A DNA stretch of 64,000 bases from Druceiella hillmani (GCA_039881145.1 JAYKKI010000032.1:10417001-10481000); one strand, 5' to 3'; positions 47,170-60,858 are shown, numbered from the stretch's first letter. Numbers and translations: made by a program. Notes: generated by a model from the letters alone, not told the origin.

Positions 47170-48700
47170 ATAACTCCAAAAATATTGATTTAATTATAAG
47201 GAAATTTAAGTAAATAGGTAATAAGTGGGGTTATAAAAAATTCGAAGTATCTATATTATAGTTATGTAGTTATGAGTGTAAAAGATAATGACGAACATGA
47301 AAATAAATTTCCGTAAGAAAGAAAGTTTCTAAATGAAACATTTTCATAAAATGCAGTTGTTGTTATTAATATGAAAATTGTAAATAATAATTAAATATAA
47401 ACGTAAATAAAAAAATCGTAAATGGTTATGCTCTCTTTAAGTTGAAAGAAAGCATAAACATTTATGATATTTTTCCACGATTGAAAGGATGGCAAAAGGA
47501 AGAAATTACTGTAACCAAATGGAAAAGCTAAACAGTAACACCATCATTCTCATGACAATTCTAAGTCCTTTATACAGTTTGGTGAAAAAAAAGTGCATAC
47601 ATATCGGCAATAGCTTAAAAGCTTTTAAATATACTAACTTAGAAAAAGTGGAAAAAAACTAAGGTTTTGGAATTGCGTGTTTCGCTTATTCGAATAAAAT
47701 TCCGCTAGAAATTGTGACAGAATTGTATATATCAAATAAAAATAGAAAAACAAAAAAATAACTATTTCAAATAATAAATAAATGACTGCCATTTTTCTAA
47801 ATATTTTTTAAACAAATATACAAAATTCAATGATAATAAATCTTTCTTTTGTAAATAAAATTGAGGTTTCGCCCCCTCCTCATGTATTTAGTCAGTTTTG
47901 GAAGACGAATACAAAGTTTATTACAAAAATATAAATATAATTAGAAAATAGACATTACGATATTGATAACTAGGCATCAAAAATAAATATATACACGTTC
48001 ACGTTCATAATGGTAAACACAAAACTTTCAAAACGAAACACTCTCACACAATTTTCAAAAAATTACAGCGGCATTACTCTTTCCTATGATATGTAACTTT
48101 CTATATGTTTATCTCATTTTAACCTGACCATTGGCACTAGCTGCCCTCGAGTGGCTATGAAACTCTAATACCGCATGCAATAGGGCCCCAAAATTCAAGT
48201 ATATATATACATTATTAGTCAGCTTCTACAATAGACTTTGAATTCAACAACCACAGGGGATTTGTATATTTTAAACGATAACAAAATATAAGCGCTTTGA
48301 TATTTCGAATTAATAATAAAATCATCGTTGAAAATTGAAGAATCTAAATCGAATTGTGAAAAAATTCAAATATTAAAGCATCACATTTTATTTAAAATTT
48401 GAATATCCATTTATTGTATTTACATTATTGGTATGCCACTAAATTATTAAAATAGAGTCTTTGTTTTATTGGTCACGTCTGATTGCATTTTGTTTTCCCC
48501 GCGGAATAGTTCATAAATGATCAAATATGTCAAATAATTATTGACAGTTATCATCGTAAGTTACGCCCTATTTGTAAAATCAAATTAATGAAGTCTCAAT
48601 AATAATGCAACCGGTATGTGATGTGTGCAAGTTGGTAATACGCGATAGTGTTAACATATTCGCGCCGGTATTCTACTAAGAATATTTTTCAAATAAATAT
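47170..48700. other. A+T-rich sequence, nothing recognised
   Basis: No coding or repeat signal. Slightly GC-richer patches occur near 48,490 and 48,610-48,670. Confidence 0.5.
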
Positions 48701-48742
48701 AATAACTTAAATATTTGTTGTCATTTTTATTCTTATTTTCAG

Positions 48743-48805
48743 AAATTTTTGCCAAATTCAAATTTGTCGATAGATTAATAAATTACCTCACTCTTGGCTT
48801 TGAAG
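48743..48805 (+). CDS. Candidate 63-nt internal coding exon
   Basis: A pyrimidine-rich acceptor (TTTTTATTCTTATTTTCAG) and a consensus donor (GAAG|GTAAGT) enclose exactly 63 bases. Only the frame starting two bases in is open; it reads IFAKFKFVDRLINYLTLGFE across the whole segment, while the other two have stops. The exon would begin after the first base of a codon and end one base into the next, so it is symmetric and could be skipped or duplicated without a frameshift. This is the best single splice-site pair in the window. The peptide is not recognised. A similar acceptor/donor pair at 49,146-49,200 has stops in all frames. No adjoining exon was identified. Confidence 0.4.
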
Positions 48806-48809
48806 GTAA

Positions 48810-49640
48810 GTAGCAAAAATAATACGATGTGGGGGACATCACTCTAAATTTGTTGCATCACCTTGTACCAAAAAGGATACATCTGAATGAGAAATATTTT
48901 AATTAACGTAATATTGAAATTATGCCATTACTGCATAATTAAATAAATAAAGGTAAAAACAGAAATAGATAAATCGATGAACTCATTTCCTTCGAAAATT
49001 ACGTAATGTAGAATTACGCAGAGTTCGAGTGGTCGAAAATATAAGAATTTTTTTTCTTCTGGTAACATTCGCGAAACATTTTCTTATTTCATACGGATAA
49101 AAAGCATTAAATATTTTAGATAAGATGAGTTGAATTTCATTACAGAAATTTCTAGACTAAATAGAAATTAAAAATACCTGAAGTCCAATTATGTTCCAAG
49201 GTAAGAAAATGCAAATAAAATTAAAAGTGGCGATAGCCGATCTCACCGACGGATTTCAGACGAAACTTTACTTATCGGGCTTTTTACTGTTTTGAACGCA
49301 TTAATTGTAAAGGGTTTCACGTTTAAAATTAATGTTGCATGTAAACAAGTCGTGGTATTCACATTTTGAGAAAAGCGATTGTCACTGAATAGTGTTTAAG
49401 TAAACGTAATTAAATTTTACTGGTGAATTTGCGTAAGATAAGAATGTTTGGGTGTGTCGTTTACTGATTAACCTTTTTCTGCTTTATATTAAAAAAAAAA
49501 CGTTTTTTACCGTAAATTAAAATTACTTCACTTACAAATATATATTTCTACTTACAGATATTTATTAATATATTTAGTCAAAAATAATTGTAGTAGAGTA
49601 TGTGATATTCCAAATCAAATTTAGATTGTACATATACATG

Positions 49641-49646
<6 letters not shown>
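48810..49646. other. Downstream of exon candidate, nothing recognised
   Basis: A+T-rich with no further convincing exon. A GC-richer patch at 49,230-49,290 is unexplained. Confidence 0.45.

Positions 49647-49689
<43 letters not shown>
49647..49689. repeat. TA microsatellite
   Basis: About 21 TA units after a short CATATACATG lead. Confidence 0.95.
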
Positions 49690-49693
<4 letters not shown>

Positions 49694-52640
49694 TTTCTCT
49701 GCACATTTAGATAGTGATCCAGTAAGAAAAATAATGGAAAAAAAATGTGAGTAGTTTTGTAAAAACCTGATTAAATTATCAAATGTATTCTGAATAACAA
49801 ATTTCATTTTAACCTAAGGAAGGGCAGACTGTTGATTTACTCTATTGGTCGTAACATAATCATAGATAATGGCAGATTTTATCCTATGTATTTACGTTGT
49901 GCAGATTCGGTATCGTTACCGATAATTTTTTCCTTATTTCAATATCACTTTACCGGCATCTCATAGAATATAGAATTTGCAAAAATTGTCTCAAATTACA
50001 GAGACTGTTATTCTTTTAAAAATAAATTTGTATACAATAATGCCAACAAAATCGATATGATAAAACCATATCGATTTTAGAACGGTTATATGGTATTGAA
50101 ACGGCAATAATCACTATTTCTAAGTAGTAATCCGAAGCAAAAATGATCTATGTGAATCCCACATGAGGGAAAGCTTACCCAATTTGTGGTGCTTGTGTAA
50201 CAAGGAGAGCTCGCTTATATTTTAGTTCAGCTTTCAATATGATTTCCGTTTAGACAACGAAAGGAACTACCGTTCCTGAAATATTTCAATATTTATTTGT
50301 TTTGTGTAACTAACTATGGAGACTGGGTCTTAGAATATTTTAATTCTAATAAATTTTAGTGGAAAACACATAGAAATACTTAAAAATTAGTTGTTTCACA
50401 TGCATATTAAATTTTACTTTGTCAAATATTATAAAATTTTTAATTATGTTATTGATTTATCATTCGATAGTTAGGTTCTCTCATTTATTTTCATGGTTCA
50501 TATTTGATGAACTATGATATAAAATTAATGAAATTAAGACAGTTTATTAATATAACACTGCAGTAACGAGTTATTTTGCAAATCATGTTTTGCGTTCATT
50601 ACGCAAAATATCACTCATAAAATATATTTTGGAAAAATATAATATTTAACACGCATTTATTTCTTTTAAATAAATAAAGAATTGTTGTCATGTTTAAAAT
50701 TTGATATATAGAAGAAATTTAATATTCTTTCGTTTAATTTTTCACATCACAATAAAACCAAAGTTTAATTGTGTGTTACAACATAAAAAAGAAGTAGGCG
50801 AATATCATTTGATGATAAAGGTACAATAAAAATTTAATAAGACACTACAATGTGTGACATAAATTTGCTAGTTTATATCGTCTTTTAGTCAATCCAGGGT
50901 ACTATGATGGAGTGAGACGGTGGCAATAGAATCTATTCTAGTATGGCGTAAATTCATCTAGTTTGGAATAATTTAATTTGTCTTAACGCAAGTCATAAAG
51001 TATCAAAGAAATAAAGAAGTAAGCATATACAGATACATACACAAGCAGGAAGCGAATAAGATATCCTCAGATAGGTAGATAAGTGAATAAGAACAAGTAT
51101 TAACAAATACTTGAAGTAACTAAACATAAGTAGTTAGGCATTTAGATAAGTACGTACACTGTTTACTCACTACTTTATTTGGTCTACTTTTTTCCTTAAT
51201 TGAAATATTACTGCTTAGAAAAACGTTTTCAGTAAGAGGAGCGCGGATAATCATTTACTAACAATGAAAAGTTTAGCGTTCTCATCTCAATAAATTACTC
51301 CAATCACGATGTACATATGTACGTTTACCATCGTTGTCGACAAACATACTTCATAATCAGTTTAGGCTATTAACCTGTTGCTAATATTGTTAACCATTAA
51401 GGAGTACCGTTGTCGACCGCCAGACCTCAAAACCAGTCAACAACAGGCCATTCCTTAAGAGTTACTACTCATCAGTTCTAATCAGTTAATACATTGTTAC
51501 TGTATGTGTCAAGGTCAATATTCAAGTGTCAGACGAAAAGGTGTTTAGAGATTAACTCGAAATAAGAATAGGGTATTTAAATTAAATTTATTAGTTTATA
51601 TTATTAACACTTATTTATATTATTAATCATAATTATTAAATATGAAATTATTAAATACTGATAATAATAATTTATATATTAATATCAACAGACAAATGTA
51701 AGTGGTTATAATATGTGACTAGGTCCTTATTTCAATCGTAAACAGAATGTAATAAAATGAATGAATTCCCTTTTGGATGAGCTGTAATCCATTGACAGTA
51801 GGAATGGACAAAATAATCGAATATTTGTTGTTGACAATATGGTTCCAGAAGCCAAAGAGGAAATATGTTTAAGCGTATTTTTTAGGTATGTATGTGGCCA
51901 TATATGAATATATTTAGGTTTGTGAAGCAGTCTGAACCTCGTATCGATATCAATAAATAAGATATTATTGATTTTGAATTCATTGTATATTCGTGAAATT
52001 CTGGTAAACGTAATATCATTGGCAGTAAAAAAAAAAAAATAATTTTTTTGCCAAAGAGTTGAACAGACTTCGAATAATCACTGAATGAGAATGCATTAAA
52101 AAGAAGGAAATAATGAAAATACCAAGTATTTGGTTGGTATTTTTATAGCAAATATTGTTAATTTTTATGCGAATGTAGGAACAAACTATTTGCAAGCATT
52201 TCCTTAATTAATATTTTCCCATATATTATTGCACCAAAATACCGATCGTCTATATTTAGCACCTCGGTTCAGTTGCATATATGAGCTTCCAGGTTATAGA
52301 ACTCGTCTTATAAGTCGACGTACAGCATATTTGGATGTACTCTGAAATATGGTATCTTCAAGGTATGAATTTCAAGGTATTATCTGCGTTAAGGCCCCAT
52401 TTTAACGATCTTGTTTTTAGTAATTTGAAATGAACTTTGTTATTTGGTCTTTATTTGAAATATAGTTCATAGCTTGTTTCTTTTGTAAATATAGAATATT
52501 TGAAAATACACAAATATGTGAATAAATAATCACATTTGGATCCTATTCTAATTAAATTTGAAAATATATATAAACTGCATTATATATTAACATACATATA
52601 TAAACCGCATAGCATACCAAACTACATTCTCAATCAATTT
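49690..52640. other. A+T-rich sequence, nothing recognised
   Basis: Includes a purine-rich, loosely repetitive stretch at 51,000-51,160 (ATAAGAACAAGTATTAACAA-like) and a GC-richer patch at 51,400-51,450. No gene. Confidence 0.5.
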
Positions 52641-52664
52641 TGAATTTTATAAAAATAAATATTT

Positions 52665-52875
52665 TCTTTCACACGAGACCCGTTTCAAAATGACAAATTC
52701 TCGGAAGAAGAATAATAGTACGCATTTCTGATCACCAATCTATATTAGTATTGTTGCCTCAATATGCGAATATTTTCCTAAAGGAGGGCTCGCTTATAAT
52801 ATAACTTACTGATTTGGGGTCATGTAAAGGAGATAGTGGACGTGACATTAAACATGACGTTTGTGTAATGATGCG
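52665..52875 (+). repeat. Conserved block, copy 3
   Basis: TTCTTTCACACGAGACCCGT, ATGACAAATTCTCGGAAGAA, ...AAACATGACGTTTGTGTAAT: the same ordered motifs as 25,655-25,915 and 41,822-42,175 in the two units. The minus ORF here is a by-product. Confidence 0.65.
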
Positions 52876-53689
52876 GTAAGAAAATATTTCTCTTAATTTT
52901 AATTTATCCATATCAAGCAAACATATCACACTTTTTAGGCACACTATTTTAATGTGATTATTGTCTTATTAAACTAGTGTGTTTCTTAAAACTTGAATGC
53001 AAGTTTTAAGTAAGCATGTGAAATGTTAGTTACTTCTCTATTTAAAAATAACCTCTGTATTCACCGGTTTTTTCTACACTTTTTTTATTATCTTTTACTT
53101 CTCTTGATATACTGATTGCCGTCTTATCTTTTTGTAATACTTCTACATCGTTTCTTCGTTCTCAACGTAGCATATCTATAAATATGGAAGAATCTGTCTG
53201 TGATTTCTAAATTCTTAACATTTCTTTGGAGTTACGTTACTTACACTAAACTTAATAAAAAAATTAACATACATTTTTGCCTGGTTGCCTGTCTATCTCA
53301 CTGTTTGAATATCTATCTATCTATTTACTTGGAATAAACTGCGAAACACTTGATTTGAATTTTTAAGTTTTGCATGGTAATGAAAAGTATTCTTGTTTAT
53401 TTCTGCTCTACTTTACTTCAATATTATGACATGTTCTATAATTAGGGTTAAAAAGGTGACTAATGAAAAGCGCTATGCTGAAACATCGAGCTATGGTCGG
53501 TACACGCACGACGTATGTGATTTGAATGAATTTCTCATAATCATATAGGTCTTTGTCAGCAACAGATTTTTTTTTGTCGTAATCAAATCAAAATTCGAAT
53601 TCAGTTCTATGTCTCGTTACCATACTAGCATATAAAAAAGCAAGGCAGTTAAAATAGATACAAAATTGGGGTGACGAGGACAAAGGGAA

Positions 53690-53760
53690 GAAGATCGCTA
53701 AGCGACCAAAACATGTCGAGGAGGTGGTGTGAATCATTCTGCCTAGGTATTTATTACATT
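53690..53760 (+). other. Structured retroelement-end-like motif
   Basis: GAAGATCGCTAAGCGACCAA then AACATGTCGAGGAGGTGG. A short stem (TCGCTAAGCGA) followed by a GACC.AAAC.TGTCG string resembles the structured end segments of some LINE or Penelope-like retroelements. No reverse transcriptase was found nearby. A GT-rich stretch follows at 53,761-53,790. Confidence 0.25.
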
Positions 53761-54404
53761 TGTGTATGTGTGTGTGCGCATGTGTATATGTCTGCGTCCT
53801 GAAATTACTTATATAACTTTTGTTAGTGCATTTATAGTAATTCCTATGGTGATATATCATTGAAATGGAATCATTTAAAATGTTTACATAGGTTAATTCG
53901 ATGTAGATCAAATGTTAAATGTGTGAACAATTGCAAGTTAGTCAGTCGAAAGGTTTAATATTCGATATAATTTAACGCACATATAAATGTTAAGTCTTAG
54001 ATGAATCTGCACATTGCACAGAGGTCACAGTTGCATAAGGAAATTGAGTGCTGAATTATGTAATGGCTGAATTAAATTATATTTTTAACATAAATTAATT
54101 TTTTTTTTATTTCATCTTTTAAAATATTTCATTAAATACCCGATATCTATTTTATTTGAATTTTATTCATTTATATTACACACGCAATTAATAATCTAAT
54201 TGCTGTGTTTGGACTTATCTTAAAACAATTAACTTTCCATGGAAAAGTAAAAATTTACACAACAATCAAGAAAACATTGTTCCGGTGTTAAAAAGGAACT
54301 TTAACTGTACATTCGACAATTTACAATAATCAAATCAGTATTAATATAAGAAAATCATAATTTATAATTTCTAAAAATAGGGAACTGTTTATATATCCAA
54401 TCAA

Positions 54405-54745
54405 ATGTTGGCCTTACTATGACTAAATACGAAAATATTAATAGATAAAAGTCACCTCCTATGAATCAAAAGCTGCTTCTTTAGTTAACGACAAAACAAT
54501 TTTTTTTTACAAAGGAGCCTTTTCAACATGACAAATTCTCGGTGGAAGAAATTAATAATTCACACTCGCGGTCGCCCTTCAATATTCGTATTTCCGCCTT
54601 AATATTCCAATATTTACCTCAAGGTAAAATACAATATGTTGAGTCGAGGGTCAAGTAAACGGGGCAGCGGGCGTTGACTAAACGTGGCTTTGATGTAATG
54701 GCAACTTTTAACAACATTCATAAATGCTTTCATTAACACCGCATG
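54405..54745 (+). repeat. Conserved block, copy 4, with extended left flank
   Basis: ATGACAAATTCTCGGTGGAA, ACGGGGCAGCGGGCGTTGAC, TAAACGTGGCTTTGATGTAA. Similarity continues left into GGCCTTACTATGACTA (against C2 41,713 GGCCTTCCTGCGACTA) and on through CACCTCCTATGAAT. It is thus a piece of the same segment that makes up C1 and C2 rather than just a short repeat. Confidence 0.6.
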
Positions 54746-54849
54746 AATATTGTCTTGTAATATAAATTACTTCATCGCCGTGGTGAAATGTTGTATTCAT
54801 AGGAGTATAATTTATTACGTAATTCCAAGAAGAAATATAACATATCTTA

Positions 54850-54898
54850 TATATACTCTGTTAATAGAATCATATATTACTCTGTTAATAGAATCATA
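54850..54898 (+). repeat. 24-bp tandem duplication
   Basis: ACTCTGTTAATAGAATCATA occurs twice in direct succession. Confidence 0.9.
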
Positions 54899-54899
54899 G

Positions 54900-55745
54900 C
54901 CTAACTAAAGTTAAAACAGGGACGCCTAAAGTTTTTAGCTTTTGTATTTATTAATCATATTACTGTCTTTAACACGCTCTTCTAGTATTTTTTATCAAAA
55001 TACATTCCCCACTCTTTAAAATAATTGTTCTTACTTTAAAAAATTATATAAGTTAGTGTAGGATTAATATAATATTTTCCGCGACTTATTAGCTATAATA
55101 TATTGTCAATATTAGCTATAAAATATTTTCCAAAATTTCTTAAGTACAACTATGTTTTCACTATTAACTTTAAACTGAAAACAAAAATAATATTTTTTTG
55201 TGTATATAAAAGTCGATACTCGTTACCGAGTTTCTAATTTATGACTTGTGAAATGTTTCTAGGTAATATCTTAACGAATGTGATATGTGCACAGATATAA
55301 TTTACAAATCTTTAATCGTTTTTAATATTTTGCTAAAATGTGTTTTGTTTTCTGTAAATATTTTAGCAATGAAGTAAAAGGAGTAGTCAAATTCATATAA
55401 AATTATGAGAATTGACCAGTTTTTCCTTACCTGTGTGAGAAAATGCCTTTGATTTTGCTTGGTAACGTAAATATTTTAGTGAATATATCCTAAAGCGGCA
55501 ACTATGCTTTATTTCCATTAACTAAAGTTAATTTCAATGAAATATAGTATTAAAAATGTTATAGTATCTTAAATTTAACAGTTACTTAAAATAATTTTAC
55601 TTTCTTCATTAAATTAGGAAAGAATAATTAATTAATAGTCCTCTCTATTAATAGTAAAAATGAGTATTTTTGGCATTATTTTCATTGATTTTAATAGTAT
55701 AGGCATCACGTACTCTAATTGACCACACTTATTTGAAAGTATGTA
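54900..55745. other. A+T-rich sequence, nothing recognised
   Basis: No feature seen. Confidence 0.5.
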
Positions 55746-55780
55746 CCCGTAAGGTCAACATTGTATTGAGGAAACGCCAC

Positions 55781-55931
55781 GTATAAAGTGATCAATCAAC
55801 ACTTTGGCCGTACGAACAGATCCGAAGTGAACATGACGGTCACTTTATACTAATTCATTATCATAATGAGAAGAGACAAGCTCTAATAACTTTACTGTAC
55901 CCATTATACTCTGATCGATTACTTTATAGAC
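55781..55931 (+). mobile_element. Small inverted-repeat element, copy A
   Basis: GTATAAAGTGATCAATCA at the left pairs with TGATCGATTACTTTATAGAC at the right. The inside contains GGCCGTACGAACAGATCCGA and AGTGAACATGACGGTCAC. The same sequence recurs at 62,040-62,215, with some similarity just outside both copies. It is MITE-like in size and form. No target duplication could be fixed. Confidence 0.65.
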
Positions 55932-55934
55932 AAT

Positions 55935-58370
55935 GTATTATGGGCCGCTTATTTCTATCTGTTCATCGACCTACACTATTGCCTTTATGTGGTCTTTAAT
56001 TTTTAAATAACAACTTGGTTTACTTATGGACCCTTGAAAAATATAGTTTAAGATAAAATATAGTTTATAGTTTACTAATAATAAAGAATTTTTTTTAAGA
56101 AATCACACTGCATTGAAACGTTAAATTGTATTATAATACCTCCTTTTTAAATGGTTGATTGAAATAAAATATATATATATAACCCCAAACCCAACAGAAC
56201 CCACTAGTATAAGTTTTATCCATATCCTTTTAGATAGTATTTTGTAATGCCCAAATTAATAAAATAAACTATCTCAAAGACAAACGGATAAACTTTGTAA
56301 AGCAATATTTTTGTTCCATTACTTTTATTATGTCTCGCTAAAACCAATTTCTCACGTGCTTAAATTTTTACAAAATTGATTGTGCCCCATTATAGCAATA
56401 TCGTTAAAATAAGTTTTTAGATAAAAATGAGTGTGATACCTATAATATTGCTTTTACTTTGCCTGTCATAAACAGCGGAGGCTGTTTCATTATTACCCTT
56501 AGCTGCTTATTTTCTGTCCACATATGAGCAAACGATGTATCCTCGTTTAGAAGATCTTTGGATTATCTTCTAATTATCGTGTATTTATAAAGGTATAGCT
56601 GTTTACTGCAGTATGCATTTTAATATGAGACTCTAAATTTCTGTGATAGTCAAGGGAAAAAGTCGCCATTTGCTCATCTTTAGCTCTAATTAGTTTAAGA
56701 AAGCTTTTGCTTTTAAAATGTGCTTTCTATTTTTTATAATGATTTGTATTTTCTGCAAATTATCTGCGTGGAATTTATTTCTTTTTCATCTAATTCAATG
56801 CATTTCGAACACGCATCTAGGGGTTCCAAAACCGAGGTTGATATTTTCATTGAAGATTGCTCTGGAATACGATAGTTTTACAATACTGTCGGATTTTATT
56901 AAACACCTACAATGTTTTAACGTTTAGTTCACTTGATAGGTATTTATGCTACCTTATGTGTCAAACTTCTATAATAATGCGCACTAATAGATTTTAATCA
57001 TTTTATAAATGAATAAACTGATGGCATTTGTGTGATGGGCTTGTGTTCTTTACTATGACCATTTCTTTTTTCACTTGACATCTGACCCGTATTAAAGAAA
57101 TGTCGCATCATATATTCTAAACGAATTTTTGTTATTCCAAGTATATTCAAAAATACTTTGTGGAAAAATAGAATAAGTTTTTCGTTTGAAAAGATGGCAT
57201 ATTTATTAACAAATTTTCTGCTTTTCCGCGCACCTTTTTAGGTCGCCTACGACGACTTTGCATTCCAGCATTTAATATGTTGCATTCTGATTTATCTTGA
57301 TCTGTTTTATGTAAAATTAATTACGAAATTTCAATAAACCCTGAACATTTAATTGTTTATATTAAAGTTTTCTTTTTTTGTGATTATATGAAACTGATCC
57401 CGGAAAATTGTCGACGAGCACATCTAAAATTATGATTTAAAATAAACATTTTCCAATGGCCTCAGCGATATTGACAATTGCTTAATACATATAATATTTT
57501 GTTTGTCATGGCGGTTCAAGTAGTTATTTTAATGCCAGTGAAAACTAGTTTAAATATTCTGATGTCGAAATTTTCATTTGTAAGCCACTACGTAGGTAAA
57601 ACAGCCAACTGTTTACACACGATAATTTTGCCAATAACATACATTAAAAACCACAATATTACAAAAGTTAATAATTTTATTTCAGATTGAAAAAAATGGT
57701 AAGAGAAGAAATTTAATTTTTTGCGCATATATAGAATCATTTATTTGACATAATCTAAAATGTTAATATAAAATAAATGAAAAAGGTTTTGATTTTTGAG
57801 AGATTGACTAAAATTTATATGAATAAGTTTATTCAGATTCATACCAATCAACTTACAGGGAAAAAATTTACCTCCCTATTAAAAAGTGGTATTTTTACAA
57901 TATCATAACGAATCAAAAGCGACCAAAAGGCTTAAATGTAACATAAGAAATGAACATCTCTTTGAGTGACATAAAACTCAAGGGCAGTTTATTTGTTAGT
58001 ACGTAACCATTTATGTCCTAGTAAAATAAACCTTTAATTTGCTACAAAAAATGTCTAATATGCAAAAGAAAATATGAACACGTGATTTAATAATTTTTTC
58101 TAACAAAAATTCAAAATTTGCTATTATCACTTTTTGCGTTTATTGATTGGAATATCAGATTATTCATTTTATTTCTTAATTTTTTTTAATGTCTTTATTA
58201 TTGATGAAACTAACCCTTGTTGTAGCTATTCGACGTTGCACAATATTGTGTAGACACAAATATCTATCAATATACCATGATAATAGCCTGTTTTGCTTAC
58301 TAATGTGACTAATAAAGTACTTATAATGTTGCTTACATTAAAATTATCGTAAAAGGTAAACGCATCAAGT
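55935..58370. other. A+T-rich sequence, nothing recognised
   Basis: Weak ORFs of about 70 codons (56,718-56,927 and 57,478-57,690) have no similarity I recognise. A 13-nt segment at 57,686-57,698 lies between good splice signals (TTTTATTTCAG and GTAAGA), but is too short to judge. Confidence 0.45.
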
Positions 58371-58390
58371 ACTCATCAGTCCATACTAAC

Positions 58391-58461
58391 CTTTCTTTGC
58401 TAAATTTGTCTTCCAATTCTCTGGACATTTTTTTAAGTTTACTGGTTTTCTTCTTTTTCAT
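58391..58461 (-). CDS. Candidate first coding exon, lysine-rich start
   Basis: On the minus strand an ATG at 58,461 (context AGTAAAATGA, with an in-frame TGA eight codons upstream) reads MKKKKTSKLKKMSRELED, then KFSKE, and meets the donor AAAG|GTTAGT at 58,390. The exon would be 71 nt and end two bases into a codon. The charged, helix-forming start could belong to a nuclear or coiled-coil protein, but no family is recognised and no second exon was found. Confidence 0.25.
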
Positions 58462-58469
58462 TTTACTGG

Positions 58470-60700
58470 CTTGCAGCTTCTGTCATAGGCACTTCCATTA
58501 TAATATATTTTCTTTAATAAACAAACTTTTGACACTCGAATTAAAGAAAAATAATTGAGTTTGAATTTATGTAAGGCAATTCGCGACCTCTGCAGTAGGG
58601 TGATATCCATTTTGATTTTACGTAAACGGAGCGTTCTGACTGGTGAAACCTAATTTCAACTCTTTTTGTTTATAATCGTTCGGTATATAGCTATGTTTTA
58701 TTCCTATTCATATTTTTTAAATGTATTTCATTTAGGCTTTTTTGGCTCCAATTAATCACAAGAATGTTTTACAATTCTTATGACGAACTTGATAATATAT
58801 TGTAAGGTACCTCAAAAATGATATATGAGCTCTATTTGATATTCAAATTGGAAATGTATATCACTCGATTTAAAACACACGTGGCGCAATCTATTGGTGT
58901 TCACAGATACATTAAATATTTCCGTAATTACATTGAGTAGGTGGGCACTTCTTTAAGGTTTTGTGCTTATACAATGAAAATGAATTTTTGGAAATATTAA
59001 TTACTCATACCTTCTGATTGAAAAACTCCGTCAGAATGGACAGTAAATCGCATTATCTTATATATTTGTAATATACGGTCAGATTGCTTATATATGGACT
59101 TTATTTGCTCAAATTACGTCATAGTAAATTATAAAAATTATTTCTTATAAAATAACTAAAATTACATTGTAGTAAATTATGAAAATTATTATTTAAAAAA
59201 AACTTACTCTATGATGTTTATGTATCATTTTTGAAATGTGTCACACTATTACAACTGAAACTATCTTAAAGACACAAAAAATTCAAGCTAATTTATTAAC
59301 AATTTCAAACGCTAAAGTCGATTTCTTATATAATAAAAATATCGAAAATAGAAAATTCATATTCAGAAAACAAATATTGAATTACTAAATAATACTATAA
59401 ATACTGAATAATAATAGCAGTGAAGAAAACTTAATATTAAACATAAAAGAAATGTTTATTAAATTAGATTTTAACTTCAGATTATATTTTTTTATATTTA
59501 GACTAAATATATGTTGATGAAAATATAATTGGACTACCGGAGAAACGTATTAAAAAAGTATTAAAAATTTGAATAGGGTTCGTATTAGTAAGTACGCTAT
59601 ATTACAATGTAACATTTTACATCGAAAGAGTGAATAATTAAATAGTACATTTTTAGTATACGAACACGAAGTTATTTTGCTATCTCCTCGCTTAGGCTGC
59701 AAGTACAATTGAACTTACACAAAGTGTTGTAAAATAATGATCAAGTTAAACAAAAACCAGTAGACGAAGTAAATTTATTAAATTAAATAAAAATATTGAA
59801 TCTATACGTATTTCTTTCGAAACTTAATTTAGCTCAAATACTCTTTTACTACATTTGAAATACTAAGATGGCCCGCTAATTTTTTTTTCGATTCCTTATA
59901 TTGTATTTAAAAATATGAAATTAAAATTTCAATTTAAAACCGACTTTTTTTTTAAATCTACGAGATATAGATCTCACTAGCCCCTACGAGATGTTAAAGT
60001 TCAGCCGGTCTTTAAATATATTGTGAGCATATCTAGATATAAAAATATAAATGAAAATTTGACATTATTTGCAGAATAATACAATCATGAAAATTTTAGA
60101 AATATAAATTAAATAACAAATTTTTAATTACCATTATGTATAAGTAGATATTCTATATAAATGGTAAAGGATTTAATTCTGACTGCTAATTTTAATAAAA
60201 TAAATTGTTTTACTACATCGTAACTATTATAACATTAAGTTTGCTAAAATAACTCACAAAAATATTTGAGAGTTAGTTATTCTATATGAGAGCTGAATTT
60301 TACATCGTATTAAATTTATTGCATCTTCAATCCACCGCTTAACGGAAGGGGATTAAATCAAATATAGTTTATTTATGAAAAAAAAACTATCAAAGTTACG
60401 AAAATACTCGGCAAAAGTACGATTGAACTAAATAAGTTTGAATAACATTTTTATTTATAACCCATCAGTTTTGTTTTGAATAGCAAAGCACTATTATCTA
60501 AAATTAACTTGAATAGTGAGGTTTATTAAAATATTATGGCAGCCACAAAAAGTTTTATGGTATATGTTTTTGCAACACATCTGGGAATGTGAAGACATAA
60601 ATTGTATTTAGGTTATGTTTAACGCTTTCGTTTGTTCTAAAATGAAAACGAAATTTTCCGTTTGTTTTTCAATTGAAATTAGAATATTTTTAATTGCTTT
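58470..60700. other. A+T-rich sequence, nothing recognised
   Basis: A loose 57-bp tandem repeat occurs at 59,113-59,195 (GTAGTAAATTAT...AAAATTATT). No gene. Confidence 0.5.
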
Positions 60701-60708
60701 ATTAGATA

Positions 60709-60781
60709 CTAGACCCGGGGTCATGCTTTGCTGTTGCCAAGTCTGGTGTGAAATTAGTGGGAAAGTAAATAAAAGTATTTT

Positions 60782-60858
<77 letters not shown>

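Noticed and set aside
49146..49200. Exon-like acceptor/donor pair (ATTACAG ... AAG|GTAAGA)
   Set aside because: All three frames contain stops, so it is not coding; a non-coding exon cannot be ruled out but has no support.
59214..59260. Minus-strand segment between TTTCAG and GTAAGT
   Set aside because: Every frame has a stop within 47 bases.
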